This document shows, piece after piece, positions 1-7,771 of a stretch of DNA of 17,731 bases; the stretch's first letter is position 1; each line of letters opens with the position of its first letter. A program made the position numbers and the translations under genes. Origin of the DNA: BRHc4a sp049325055 (GTDB taxonomy: Bacteria; Bacillota; Desulfotomaculia; Desulfotomaculales; Desulfocucumaceae); the NCBI GenBank assembly GCA_049325055.1, contig JBMOPB010000002.1:1-17731 (forward strand). The letters run 5' to 3'. Under the pieces are notes generated by a model. The model was not told the DNA's origin. It searched no databases and saw nothing but the letters and a program-made list of their open reading frames with translations.

Positions 1-213
1 CCAGGGCAACGCTATCACCTTGACTGCCAGCGCCATTCCCCCCACTGCCACCATGTGCCAGTTTACCGCCTCTCCCGACAGGCCAAGGTAAAAGGCTATT
101 ACGCTCAACGCCAGCGACTGTACGGCCAAAAGCCCTATATTCCTCGAGATCAACCTCCCCCCCAGCATCAACAGCCCGGTGACAAGGAAAACCATAGCAA
201 AAAGCCCGGCCAT
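1..213 (-). CDS. hyfE: Hydrogenase-4 component E-like membrane subunit (HyfE), C-terminus outside window
   Basis: This partial frame gives 71 residues, beginning MAGLFAMVFLVTGLLMLGGR and continuing as hydrophobic segments. It runs off the left edge. The start is the ATG at 213, with a perfect AGGAGG at 221-226 seven bases upstream; that site overlaps the stop codon of the preceding gene, so the two are probably translationally coupled. Identity is inferred mainly from gene order: hyfB, hyfC, then a small membrane protein, as in hydrogenase-4 and related group 4 membrane hydrogenase operons. The repeated transmembrane character and the motif N-I-G-L-L-A-V-Q-S agree with HyfE, a NuoK-like subunit of the proton-translocating arm. 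I am fairly sure of the family and not of the exact complex, because the catalytic subunits lie outside the window. Confidence 0.75.
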   Translation of the reverse strand, partial: MAGLFAMVFLVTGLLMLGGRLISRNIGLLAVQSLALSVIAFYLGLSGEAVNWHMVAVGGMALAVKVIALPW

Positions 214-224
214 AACAAAACCTC

Positions 225-1124
225 CTACACAAAACTGTTGGTAAGAACCGCCAGAAGACAAAAGGCCGCTCCCCCCACCATAAGCTCGGGGATTTTAAAC
301 AGCCTCATCTTTGCCATAATGCTTTCAATTGCCGCCAGCACAAGCCCGAGGAGGGCCACCTTGCCGGCCACAATTACCACGGCCGGCACAGGGTGGACGC
401 CGGGCTGCTGGGGCCAGAAAAGGTGCGCCAGCAATAACAGCAAAACCGCCTGTTTCACCATGGCCGCCCAGTGAAGAAATCCCAGCTGCCTGCCGGAGTA
501 CTCCAGAAGCATGGCCTCGTGCACCATGGTCAGCTCCAGGTGTGTATCCGGGTTGTCCACCGGTATGCGCCCGGTTTCAGCCACGGTCGCAATCATAAGC
601 CCGATGAAGGCAAACACTCCCGCCGGGTTTTGACCGGCCCCGGCCAGCCCCCCCAGGTCCGTGGTTCCTGCCGCCAGCACCAGCCCAAACAGTCCAAGCA
701 CCAATACGGTCTCAACCAGTGTTGAAATCATCATTTCCCGGCTGGACCCCATGCCGCCGAAGGCGCTGGCCGGCTCAAGCCCAGCCAGGGCCAGAAAAAA
801 CCTGGACAGTGCGAAAAGATACGTAAGGGCGATTATATCCCCAAATACCATGCCCTGAGGCTGCCAGACCGGTATCAGGCTCCCCGCCGCCAGGTATGCC
901 CCCAGACAGATATACGGCGCCGCCCGGGTTATCCAGGAGGTGTTATGCGACACCACCGCTTCCCTTTGAAGGAATTTAAAAAGATCGAAATAGGGCTGGA
1001 AAATACCCGGGCCGCGCCGGCACTGGGTAAGCGCCTTGGCCTTTTTTATTATTCCGTTAATCAGCGGGGCCACGATCAGTAAAAACAAAATTTGCCCGCC
1101 GGCTGTCACCAAATATCCTGACAT
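225..1124 (-). CDS. hyfC: Hydrogenase-4 component C / NuoH-like membrane anchor subunit (HyfC)
   Basis: The 299-residue integral membrane protein belongs to the NuoH/HycD/HyfC family, which links the soluble hydrogenase or oxidoreductase arm to the ion-pumping membrane arm. Family hallmarks are visible. Near residues 36-55 the cytoplasmic loop reads CRRGPGIFQPYFDLFKFLQ; there is GGMGSSREMM in the middle; and the acidic loop contains AETGRIPVDNPDTHLELTMVHE, which in the family lies near the quinone/ferredoxin-side cavity. Length is normal for the family (about 300). The ATG at 1124 has a GGGGGT ribosome site eight bases upstream, and the gene starts 13 bases after the hyfB stop, so the two are co-transcribed. 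It is likely part of a ferredoxin-linked H2-evolving or H2-oxidising complex; which soluble module it binds cannot be seen here. Confidence 0.92.
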   Translation of the reverse strand: MSGYLVTAGGQILFLLIVAPLINGIIKKAKALTQCRRGPGIFQPYFDLFKFLQREAVVSHNTSWITRAAPYICLGAYLAAGSLIPVWQPQGMVFGDIIALTYLFALSRFFLALAGLEPASAFGGMGSSREMMISTLVETVLVLGLFGLVLAAGTTDLGGLAGAGQNPAGVFAFIGLMIATVAETGRIPVDNPDTHLELTMVHEAMLLEYSGRQLGFLHWAAMVKQAVLLLLLAHLFWPQQPGVHPVPAVVIVAGKVALLGLVLAAIESIMAKMRLFKIPELMVGGAAFCLLAVLTNSFV

Positions 1125-1137
1125 GTTTGCATACCCC

Positions 1138-3111
1138 CTACCTGTTCCAAGCCAAGAGCAGTACCAGGGTTAAAAATATATACCCCAGATAAAGGTTTAT
1201 GTTACCGCTCTGAATGCAGCGCCATTTCTTCGATGTCCCTATTGTCATCCTGCGCAGCGGGCTATAAAGGAACTCGTTGAACAGAGACCTTATGTGCTCC
1301 TCGAAATGAATCCTGTAACCAAAGTACGGTAGCTGGGTGAAACTGACGCATACCTTCCTCCGCGGCCGCAGCATGGAGCGGTAGACCCGCCTGATGGGCT
1401 GGGAAAAAGACGCGGCGGTGTATTCCATGGAGGCGTCCGTCACTATGCCGCAGCCCCAGGTCTCGCTCCTTCTTGCCTTCCGGCCTCCCGCCAGGCGGAC
1501 TGCCCCGTAAAGTGTCAACGTAACCGCCAGCAATAGCAGCGCCAGGTTAAGGTTGAATGTCTCATAAGCCACGGGCGGCCCGTGAAAGACAGGGCTGGCA
1601 ACCCCCGAAAGCATGCTGAGCACCGGTTCGGGCATTATTCCAATCAATACGCATAACACACCAAGCGGAGCCATTCCAAGCCTCATTCCCAGGGGCGCTT
1701 CCGAGGCCCCGGCGGCGTTGCCGCTTCTGGGAAGGCCCAGGAAAGAAATACCAAAAGCCTTGACAAAACATGCCGCCGCCAGCGCCCCGGTCATCCCTAG
1801 GGCGGCGCAGGCCAGAACCCCCGCCGCCGACCAGATTCCTGACTCCCTGGCGTAAGAAATGTTTAAAAGGGACTGGTATATCTGATACTCGCTGGCAAAG
1901 CCGTTTAACGGGGGAATGGCGGATATGGCCAGAGACCCCACCAGAAAAAGCGCCGCCGTTTGGGGCATTCTTTTGATAAGGCCCCCCAGCTGATCGATAT
2001 CCCTGCTGTGAGCTGCATAGTAAACCGACCCCGCTCCCATAAACAGGAGGCTTTTAAAAACAGCGTGGTTCAGCACGTGAAAAAGCCCGGCGGCCAGGGC
2101 CAACGCGGCCGCTGCGGACATCGACCACGAATGGAATATCATCCCGGCGCCAACACCCATCAGAATTATACCGATGTTCTCAACACTGTGAAATGCCAGC
2201 AACCTCTTCATGTCATGCTCCATCAGCGCGTATAGGACCCCGACCACTGCGGAAACAACCCCGGCGGCCAGCACCGCACCTCCCCACCACACCGGGCCGG
2301 GCCCCAATATATCCAACACCAGGCGGACAAGCCCGTATATCGCAGTTTTGAGCATCACCCCGCTCATCACGGCGGAAACATTGCTGGGGGCCGCAGGGTG
2401 GGCCAGGGGAAGCCAAAGGTGCAGCGGCACCACACCCGCCTTGGTGCCGAAACCTATCAGGGCAAAAACAAATACCATATTCCTTGCGGCCGCAGGAAGA
2501 CTGCCGCTTATTTCCGAGAGGGAAGCGAAGTCCCACCGGCCCGTCCCATAAGACATTATAAAGAAAGCGCTTATTATAAACACCGTCCCCAGGTGGGTCA
2601 TGGCTATGTAGCTGAAGCCGGCTTTTCTGACCTGCTGCCGGCGGTATTCAAAGGTAACCAGGAAATACGATGAAAGTGTCATTATTTCCCAAAAAACCAG
2701 GAAAGCTATGATATTTTCAACAGACACCACAAGGGTCATGGAAAGAATGAACAGGTTATAGCAAAAACTCCACCAGGCAATATTCTCACGCTCATAGATC
2801 TTCATATAGTCCCTGGAGTAAAAGCTCACCAGAAAGGTAACCAGCGAGATCACGGCGATAAAAAAGCCGCTGAGCCGGTCGATAAATATCTTAAACTCAA
2901 CTCCCGGAAGCGTGCTGCCCAGCGTCAACTGAACGGGATCCGGGGACAGCAGCCCTTTCACACCCAGGAACAGCGCTATTATGCCCGCCATTGCAGCGGA
3001 CCCGCAGCCCAGTCCCAGCGAAATCCCGGGCCTGGCCCTGAAAAAAAAGGGTAGTAAGGCCCCGGCCAGATAAAAAAATAAAACCAGCCCCGCAAGCAAA
3101 CCGGTGTTCAA
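1138..3111 (-). CDS. hyfB: Hydrogenase-4 component B, NuoL/Mrp-antiporter-like ion-translocating subunit (HyfB)
   Basis: This 657-residue polytopic protein belongs to the HyfB/HycC branch of the NuoL/M/N and Mrp antiporter superfamily. The usual channel residues are present: a Glu in VFWEIMTLSSYF near residue 140; the Lys and neighbouring motif in GFGTKAGVVPLHLWLPLAHP; a second Lys in SGVMLKTAIYGL; and His-rich helices in ALMEHDMKRLLAFHSVENIG and HVLNHAVFKSLLF. The C-terminal hundred residues (RPRRKVCVSFTQLPYFGYRI and beyond) are an amphipathic extension typical of HyfB. Length matches E. coli HyfB (about 670). The start is TTG at 3111, preceded by AGGGGGG eight bases away; no better ATG is in frame. 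It is the first gene of the hydrogenase operon, with a sigma-A-like promoter at 3189-3217. It should move protons or sodium ions coupled to electron transfer. Confidence 0.92.
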   Translation of the reverse strand: MNTGLLAGLVLFFYLAGALLPFFFRARPGISLGLGCGSAAMAGIIALFLGVKGLLSPDPVQLTLGSTLPGVEFKIFIDRLSGFFIAVISLVTFLVSFYSRDYMKIYERENIAWWSFCYNLFILSMTLVVSVENIIAFLVFWEIMTLSSYFLVTFEYRRQQVRKAGFSYIAMTHLGTVFIISAFFIMSYGTGRWDFASLSEISGSLPAAARNMVFVFALIGFGTKAGVVPLHLWLPLAHPAAPSNVSAVMSGVMLKTAIYGLVRLVLDILGPGPVWWGGAVLAAGVVSAVVGVLYALMEHDMKRLLAFHSVENIGIILMGVGAGMIFHSWSMSAAAALALAAGLFHVLNHAVFKSLLFMGAGSVYYAAHSRDIDQLGGLIKRMPQTAALFLVGSLAISAIPPLNGFASEYQIYQSLLNISYARESGIWSAAGVLACAALGMTGALAAACFVKAFGISFLGLPRSGNAAGASEAPLGMRLGMAPLGVLCVLIGIMPEPVLSMLSGVASPVFHGPPVAYETFNLNLALLLLAVTLTLYGAVRLAGGRKARRSETWGCGIVTDASMEYTAASFSQPIRRVYRSMLRPRRKVCVSFTQLPYFGYRIHFEEHIRSLFNEFLYSPLRRMTIGTSKKWRCIQSGNINLYLGYIFLTLVLLLAWNR

Positions 3112-3188
3112 AACAGTTTCCCCCCTGACAAACTAATAAGCATATTTTTTCACAAGACATGACCTCTGACCAATGCTCAGATTTTTAT

Positions 3189-3217
3189 ATTTTACAACTC
3201 CTATCAGGTTTTTACAA
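3189..3217 (-). promoter_or_regulatory. Candidate sigma-A promoter for hyfBCE
   Basis: On the minus strand TTGTAA (3212-3217; 4/6 to consensus) is followed after exactly 17 bases by TAAAAT (3189-3194; 5/6). It lies about 80 bases upstream of the hyfB TTG start in an AT-rich gap (3112-3391) that holds no gene I can support. No terminator is visible after the sulfotransferase gene at 3392, so read-through from upstream is also possible. Confidence 0.5.
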
Positions 3218-3391
3218 TAACTCATTCGAAATTTGAATAGTGCTGCATTAAGCTTCTTAAATCACGTTGTATTGTGAAATAATGCGTTTAATGGTGCAAA
3301 TACATGCCTGTGCGCATATTAGCGCCCTTTGACCGGGCTTCAAATCTACACTCATAAATCCCGTGGAAATCCGTCCGGCCGAACCCTGACC

Positions 3392-4660
3392 TTATTCCTC
3401 TCCGGCCACTTCAACCTCCAGCCGGGGATACAGTTTTGCGATTCCCACACAGTACGGCTTCTCGTATCCCGCCACCGTGAAGTTACAGACATGCTCCCAC
3501 CAGTGAAAACACTTCTCCAGGTGGTCGGGGCCGGTATGCAGGGAAACGTTCAGTTTGTACCGCCCTTCTCCTATGTTCATACGAAGTCTGTATTCGGCGC
3601 AGTAGGTTTTACCTTCTTCAACCGGGATTTTCAGCCCCAGGTGATAGCTGTTGGTCCCATAAACAGTCTGCCTGTACTCATCTTCAAAACCAAACCCCAG
3701 TGTAACCGAAGCGGCGGCTATGGAAGACCGGAAAAAAATCCGGATTACCGCCTCCCCTCCCGACTTGATTTCCGGAAGCCCGGAATCATTAAAAACACCC
3801 GCAGATATAATTCTAACTTCATGTGTACCGAAATTGGCGGGACTGTCAAAGGCCCCTCCGTCACCCCCGCCCAACCCCGTTTGAGAGTCCGGTTGCCTTC
3901 CTCCGCTTTCCGGGCTTTCTATCTTTAGACTGTAAGGCGCTTCAGCCTCCGCACGGTTTTTCACAATCCATTCCCGCAGAATATTTCTTTTCTTCAGGTT
4001 AAAAAGCCCAAGGCAGTGTTCGTATAGGTCCATGTCATATCTGTTCAGCTCTTTGATGCGGTCAATAATATTTTCATCTATTTCCTGAACTTTCGACCGC
4101 TCACCCGTAACGTTTTCAACGGGTATTTCCTGAACAGCGGGCCATTTGCATTCATAGCACAACAGGTCCAGCGAATCTGCAAAAAACTCCCTTATGCCGA
4201 CGAAATCTACATTGGAAAGGTTTTCCCTGGCCATTTCCAGCAGATCGTTCATTGAAAGAGTTGTATCAATTTGGCCGGTCAAATGCCAGATATGCACATT
4301 CATGACCCCGCCGCATTTCTGTCTCTTAAAATGGTCTATATACTGAGCCAGGTTATGACTGGCGGCAACCTCGCAAAAAGAATTGCTCCTGAAAAAATAA
4401 TATTGGGATAAAAACCTGTCTACCGGGTTTCTTAAAAAAGTTATGCTGTACCTGTCTTTTTCAAATAGCAATCTCTGCGGATATATAAAATGCCCTCCCA
4501 CCAGCCTATACTTTTTTAACCGCTGTGCCTGCAGCGGGCCAAAATTTCTAAGGTCGTCAACCTGCCTGACATTTTCCGCACCCAATAATTCATTAAACAT
4601 TACATAAAGCGAACTTCCGGCCGTCTTTGGAATATGAAGAAAAAAGTATTTGTTTTTCAT
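3392..4660 (-). CDS. Sulfotransferase fused to a Wzt-like carbohydrate-binding C-terminal domain
   Basis: The 422-residue protein begins MKNKYFFLHIPKTAGSSLYV. Residues 9-18 are the 5'-phosphosulfate-binding loop of the Sulfotransfer_2-type (HNK-1-like) sulfotransferases, and FLRNPVDRFLSQYYF (about 75-89) is the 3'-phosphate-binding element. It should transfer sulfate from PAPS to an acceptor, most likely a sugar. After a low-complexity Gly/Ser/Pro linker (about 250-275) comes a beta-rich region (about 275-415) with EVRIISAGVFNDSG, GEAVIRIFF, VYGTNSYHLG and GEGRYKLNVSLHT. By recall this resembles the C-terminal O-antigen-binding domain of Wzt ABC transporters. The sulfotransferase call is firm; the Wzt call is an inference without a search. 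cysC starts 21 bases upstream and would supply PAPS. The gene looks more AT-rich than the surrounding GC-rich genes, suggesting horizontal acquisition. Confidence 0.85.
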   Translation of the reverse strand: MKNKYFFLHIPKTAGSSLYVMFNELLGAENVRQVDDLRNFGPLQAQRLKKYRLVGGHFIYPQRLLFEKDRYSITFLRNPVDRFLSQYYFFRSNSFCEVAASHNLAQYIDHFKRQKCGGVMNVHIWHLTGQIDTTLSMNDLLEMARENLSNVDFVGIREFFADSLDLLCYECKWPAVQEIPVENVTGERSKVQEIDENIIDRIKELNRYDMDLYEHCLGLFNLKKRNILREWIVKNRAEAEAPYSLKIESPESGGRQPDSQTGLGGGDGGAFDSPANFGTHEVRIISAGVFNDSGLPEIKSGGEAVIRIFFRSSIAAASVTLGFGFEDEYRQTVYGTNSYHLGLKIPVEEGKTYCAEYRLRMNIGEGRYKLNVSLHTGPDHLEKCFHWWEHVCNFTVAGYEKPYCVGIAKLYPRLEVEVAGEE

Positions 4661-4681
4661 AAACTCCCCCGCCCAGTGTGA

Positions 4682-5260
4682 TTAATTCAGGCAAGACCGG
4701 AGGTAACCCCTCCGTTCCAGTTCTGCATACACTTTTTCCGTGCTTTCACCAACGCTTTCCCGGTCTGTCAGGCATTCCACATCGGGAGAAAGGGGATGTT
4801 CATAGGGTGAATCTATACCGGTGAAACTGCGTATATTTCCCATCCGGGCCAATCTGTACAGCCCTTTGACATCCCTTTTTTCACAGACTTCCAGCGGCGC
4901 GTTGACATATACCTCTATAAAATCACCCAGCTTATTTCGTAATTCCTCCCGCACCTCCCGTAAGGGCGAGATGGCCGAAACAAGCACCACAAATCCGCGC
5001 TGCGACAGCCGGTGGGCCAGGAGACCAATGCGGCGCATATTCTCCTCCCTGTCTTCCCGGCTGAAGCCCAAACCCTTTGTAAGCGTCCTGCGCATTCTGT
5101 CTCCGTCCAGAAGGGCCGCCTTGCAGTTTCTCTCCCTGAGCTTATTTTTAAGCGTCAGTGCAATGGTTGTTTTACCCGATCCGCTGAGTCCCGTAAACCA
5201 GACCGTTACCCCTTTGTTTGCCGCCAAAATCAAACACCCCGGCATTAATATGATTCTCAT
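4682..5260 (-). CDS. cysC: Adenylyl-sulfate (APS) kinase
   Basis: The 192-residue kinase phosphorylates APS with ATP to give PAPS. The Walker A loop GLSGSGKTT is at residues 24-32. The APS-binding DGDRMRRTLTKGLGFSREDR follows, then the family element SAISPLREVREE and the lid KGLYRLARMGNIRSFTGIDS. Length is normal for a stand-alone CysC; no ATP sulfurylase domain is fused and none is in the window. The ATG at 5260 has only a weak GGGG ribosome site; a second ATG five codons downstream is possible, since family members usually begin a few residues before KGVTVWFTG. It lies 21 bases before the sulfotransferase gene, so the product PAPS is probably dedicated to sulfation rather than to sulfate assimilation. 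A promoter is proposed just upstream (5291-5320). Confidence 0.93.
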   Translation of the reverse strand: MRIILMPGCLILAANKGVTVWFTGLSGSGKTTIALTLKNKLRERNCKAALLDGDRMRRTLTKGLGFSREDREENMRRIGLLAHRLSQRGFVVLVSAISPLREVREELRNKLGDFIEVYVNAPLEVCEKRDVKGLYRLARMGNIRSFTGIDSPYEHPLSPDVECLTDRESVGESTEKVYAELERRGYLRSCLN

Positions 5261-5290
5261 GAGATCCCCGCGTTAAGGACCCATTATGGT

Positions 5291-5320
5291 ATAATATGCA
5301 ACTAATGGGAAATCGGGCAA
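5291..5320 (-). promoter_or_regulatory. Candidate promoter for cysC-sulfotransferase operon
   Basis: On the minus strand TTGCCC (5315-5320) is followed after 18 bases by TATTAT (5291-5296), about 30 bases before the cysC ATG. The -35 element sits directly after the T-run of the upstream operon's terminator, so the cassette starts its own transcription where the neighbouring operon stops. Confidence 0.5.
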
Positions 5321-5366
5321 TAAAAAAGGGGCCCGGAAACCGTTTTAGCCGGATTTCCGAACCCCC
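5321..5366 (-). terminator. Rho-independent terminator of the NifX/MinD/Mrp/CooF operon
   Basis: Read on the minus strand, GGGG-TT-CGGAAA-t-CCG pairs with CGG-TTTCCG-GG-CCCC across a 7-base loop, giving about 15 pairs including two G-U and one bulge. It is followed immediately by TTTTTTATT. It lies 31 bases after the end of the CooF-like gene and ends that operon. Confidence 0.88.
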
Positions 5367-5396
5367 CACACAGGGAATCATAATTGTAAAAGTATA

Positions 5397-5903
5397 CTAA
5401 CTGAACTCAGTTACCGCCTTCTTCAAATATTTATACCTTTTACCGGAAGAGTGGTGGTCCACCGCTTCATATTTCAGCGCCCCGGTTGGACAGGAGAACA
5501 CGCAGGCGGGAGTACCGTTTTCGTCAAGGCATTGACGGTCGCACTTGAAGGCCCTCCTTTTATCCCTGTCGCTGCGGATAACCCCGTACTGGCATACCAT
5601 TACGCACATCCAGCAGCCGGTGCACGGGGCCGCCCCCGCTTCATTGGTAACCGTGCCGTCGCCGGTCCGCCGCATCGCCCCGCTGATGCAGGCGTCTATG
5701 CACGGGGCCTCCTCGCAGTGGCGGCAGTTTAAGAGGACTTTCTTCTCCTCCAGCTGGCTTACGAACATCCTCTTTAAAGGCTTTTCCCCGCTCATCACGG
5801 CGCCGAACAGGTTCCCGGCGCGGGAATGGGCCGTTGCGCACGCCAGCTCGCAGGACCTGCAGCCCAGGCATTTTTCGTAGTCGATTAACAACTCCCTGGC
5901 CAT
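5397..5903 (-). CDS. cooF: CooF-like electron-transfer protein with four [4Fe-4S] clusters
   Basis: A 168-residue polyferredoxin of the CooF/HycB/HydN type is encoded. Sixteen cysteines form four cluster motifs: CLGCRSCELAC, CRHCEEAPCIDAC, CTGCWMCVMVC, and a split C-x3-C followed by ACVFSCPTGAL. Proteins of this type pass electrons from CO dehydrogenase or formate dehydrogenase to a membrane hydrogenase or other acceptors. I place the start at the ATG at 5903, because AGGGGGTGA lies at ideal distance. A GTG at 5924 would add seven poorly conserved residues (MGSGGEG). The gene overlaps the end of the cooS remnant by 19 bases, the classical cooS-cooF order. Unlike cooS it is intact, so it probably works with another partner; the hydrogenase encoded 2.3 kb away is one candidate. 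HydN- or HycB-like roles remain possible. Confidence 0.85.
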   Translation of the reverse strand: MARELLIDYEKCLGCRSCELACATAHSRAGNLFGAVMSGEKPLKRMFVSQLEEKKVLLNCRHCEEAPCIDACISGAMRRTGDGTVTNEAGAAPCTGCWMCVMVCQYGVIRSDRDKRRAFKCDRQCLDENGTPACVFSCPTGALKYEAVDHHSSGKRYKYLKKAVTEFS

Positions 5904-6450
5904 TCCCTCACCCCCTGATCCCACTCCCTGGTAGAAAGGCCGAGTCCGGCCCGCCTTTGCTGGATAGCGGAGAAAATACCCTTTGCCGCAAGCACCGGGT
6001 CAGTTTCCACCATGAAATAACCACCGAATAGATCCTTTACTCCCGCCGTAAGCAGCGAAGTCACCAGGCTGCTTCCCAGAACAGGCGGGACTACACCCAG
6101 GTGAACCGGCAAACCCAGTGCCATGGCGTAAGTTCCTATTGCCACCGCCTTTTCAGTCTTGAATTCCGGCGCGCTGGCCACCACCGGGATCTTGTCCATA
6201 TCCACCCCCAGGCGGTTGGCCACAGCCACCGCCAGGTCCACCGCCCTGGTATTGTCCACGCAGGATCCCAGGTGCAGCACCAATGGCAGGGGGCCCCCCA
6301 GCCCGTTGGCCTCGCCTATGGCGGTAAGCACCGCCTTCAGCCCGGGACCGGCATATTTCAGGGTGGCCCCGGGGGTCAGGTAGCCGTGACGGGCATAAGC
6401 CCCGGCCCCGCAGCCGCCTGTAGACCAGCAAATGGTCATGGATGGCCCGC
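5885..6450 (-). pseudogene. cooS: Truncated, frameshifted C-terminal remnant of Ni-carbon monoxide dehydrogenase (CooS)
   Basis: About 175-190 residues match the last third of CooS, which is normally about 630-640 residues. The frame reads CGAGAYARHGYLTPGATLKY, LGSCVDNTRAVDLAVAVANR, DKIPVVASAPEFKTEK, GGYFMVETDP and ends near RRAGLGL. The N-terminal two thirds, including the B- and D-cluster cysteines, are absent; the intact mrp gene ends at 6520 instead. At 6422 one extra base separates DHLLV from T-G-G-C-G-A-G; skipping it restores the family pattern. Of the cluster-C ligands in this part, those equivalent to C. hydrogenoformans Cys446 and Cys476 are kept, but that equivalent to Cys526 (normally in APEC) is Phe (codon 6161-6163). 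Sixteen residues beyond the usual end also suggest loss of the original stop. CODH activity is not credible. The reading frame overlaps the CooF gene by 19 bases. Confidence 0.85.
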
Positions 6451-6519
6451 TGCGGAGCCTTGATAGCCCGCAGGGAGCAGTGCTGCTTCTTTTCCGGCAG
6501 CTCACCTGTTCCTTCCGGG

Positions 6520-7368
6520 TTATACGATGACAGTATTTTTCTCAAAGATTACCGGGTCCAGGTCCACAAAAGGATTAAAATCATACTCCTCTACCCTCCC
6601 CCGGTCGCACAGCATGGCAAGCTGCGGGTCGACCGGTATGCTTCCCAAAAACGGAATTTCGAACTTTTCCGATGTTTCTTTGCCACGGCCGGGACCGAAA
6701 AGGGGAAACCGCTCCCCGCAGTGGGGGCAGACCACGCCCGCCATGTTTTCCACCAGGCCCCGTACCGGTATATTCATATGTAACGCCATTTTGATGGCTT
6801 TTCGTACGATCATGGCAGTCAGTTCCTGCGGTGAAGAAACCACTACAAGCCCGTTAAGGGGAAGGGACTGCATCACTGTAAGAGGTACATCCCCCGTTCC
6901 GGGAGGCAAATCCACAAAAAGGTAGTCAATTTCCCCCCATGCCACGTCCGTCCAGAACTGTTTGACCGCGCCCGCTATTATTGGGCCTCTCCATATAACA
7001 ACATCATCCTCATTGGGCACCAGTAAATTCAGTGACATAACCTTAATCCCTGTAGATGTAACGGAGGGCATTATGGCAAAACCGTTGTTCCGGGCCATTC
7101 CAGTAACACCAAACATCTTCGGGATGCTGGGACCTGTAATATCAGCGTCCAGAATACCTACCCTGTACCCCTTTTTATTAAAGCTACTGGCCAAAAGCGA
7201 TGTCACCGAAGATTTTCCCACACCACCCTTGCCGCTCATTACAGCCACAACGTTTCTTATAATGCTGTCGTCGTTTTCTTTTAACAGCAACTCATCAGGA
7301 CAATTCTTGTCATCACAACCGTCCTTTTTCTCCGCTTCACAATTGGTACACTTTGGATTCTGATGCAT
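6520..7368 (-). CDS. Mrp/NBP35-family Fe-S cluster carrier P-loop ATPase
   Basis: The 282-residue protein is of the Mrp/ApbC/NBP35 family, which binds and transfers [4Fe-4S] clusters to target apoproteins. The deviant Walker A motif SGKGGVGKSS is at residues 45-54. The family switch LFVDLPPGTGD is near 149-159, and the cluster-binding CPHC at 213-216 sits in the dimer interface. The N-terminus has four cysteines (7, 10, 18, 23) spaced C-x2-C-x7-C-x4-C, recalling the N-terminal cluster of NBP35-type proteins. The ATG at 7368 has GGGGAGGAG nine bases upstream. It lies 58 bases after the NifX-like gene and ends just before the cooS remnant. It could mature the ferredoxin-like partners in this operon, or a molybdenum or nickel enzyme elsewhere. 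Confidence 0.92.
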   Translation of the reverse strand: MHQNPKCTNCEAEKKDGCDDKNCPDELLLKENDDSIIRNVVAVMSGKGGVGKSSVTSLLASSFNKKGYRVGILDADITGPSIPKMFGVTGMARNNGFAIMPSVTSTGIKVMSLNLLVPNEDDVVIWRGPIIAGAVKQFWTDVAWGEIDYLFVDLPPGTGDVPLTVMQSLPLNGLVVVSSPQELTAMIVRKAIKMALHMNIPVRGLVENMAGVVCPHCGERFPLFGPGRGKETSEKFEIPFLGSIPVDPQLAMLCDRGRVEEYDFNPFVDLDPVIFEKNTVIV

Positions 7369-7426
7369 TGAAAAGTTCTCCTCCCCTTTTACGGCAATGA
7401 AATTTATACTAAATTAATCTCTAATC

Positions 7427-7771
7427 TTAATGGTCACAGGGGTTTGCCCCCGTGCGCAGGGAGCCCCTCAAATAGTTTTTGACAATGTCTTCCGGGCTTT
7501 GGCCAGCCGGATCAATACCTGTTATGACCTTTATCCCTTTCCGGATGAAGAGTTCCTGTGCCCGGGCTCCCATGCCCCCAGCCATAACCACGTTCACTCC
7601 TTTTTCGCCAAGCAGTGTGGGAAGCAGCCCCGGCTCATGTGGCGGCGCCTGTAAACATTCAGTTTTTGCTATCTCGGTGGACTTCTGGTCGACGTTATAA
7701 AAATAAAATTTTTCGCAGTGGCCAAAATGAGTGCAAAGCTGCTCTCCCGAAATTGGAATGGCGATTTTCAA
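7427..7771 (-). CDS. NifX/NifB-like (dinitrogenase Fe-Mo cofactor family) protein
   Basis: This small 114-residue protein has the NifX/VnfX/NafY fold (dinitrogenase iron-molybdenum cofactor biosynthesis family). It begins MKIAIPISGEQLCTHFGHCEKFYF and carries the family core VNVVMAGGMGARAQELFIRKGIKVITG. The family binds iron-sulfur or metal-cofactor precursors; stand-alone members in anaerobes have no settled function. Cys13 and Cys19, with the two nearby histidines (CTHFGHC), are plausible metal ligands. The start is TTG at 7771, overlapping the upstream stop as TTGA, with GGGGGGAG five bases before it. The tight overlap with the MinD-ferredoxin gene suggests the proteins act together. No nif genes are present, so nitrogen fixation is not implied. 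Confidence 0.88.
   Translation of the reverse strand: MKIAIPISGEQLCTHFGHCEKFYFYNVDQKSTEIAKTECLQAPPHEPGLLPTLLGEKGVNVVMAGGMGARAQELFIRKGIKVITGIDPAGQSPEDIVKNYLRGSLRTGANPCDH

Noticed and set aside
5287..5296. Plus-strand TATAAT-like promoter near 5291.
   Set aside because: No plus-strand gene follows; the element is better read as the minus-strand -10 of cysC.
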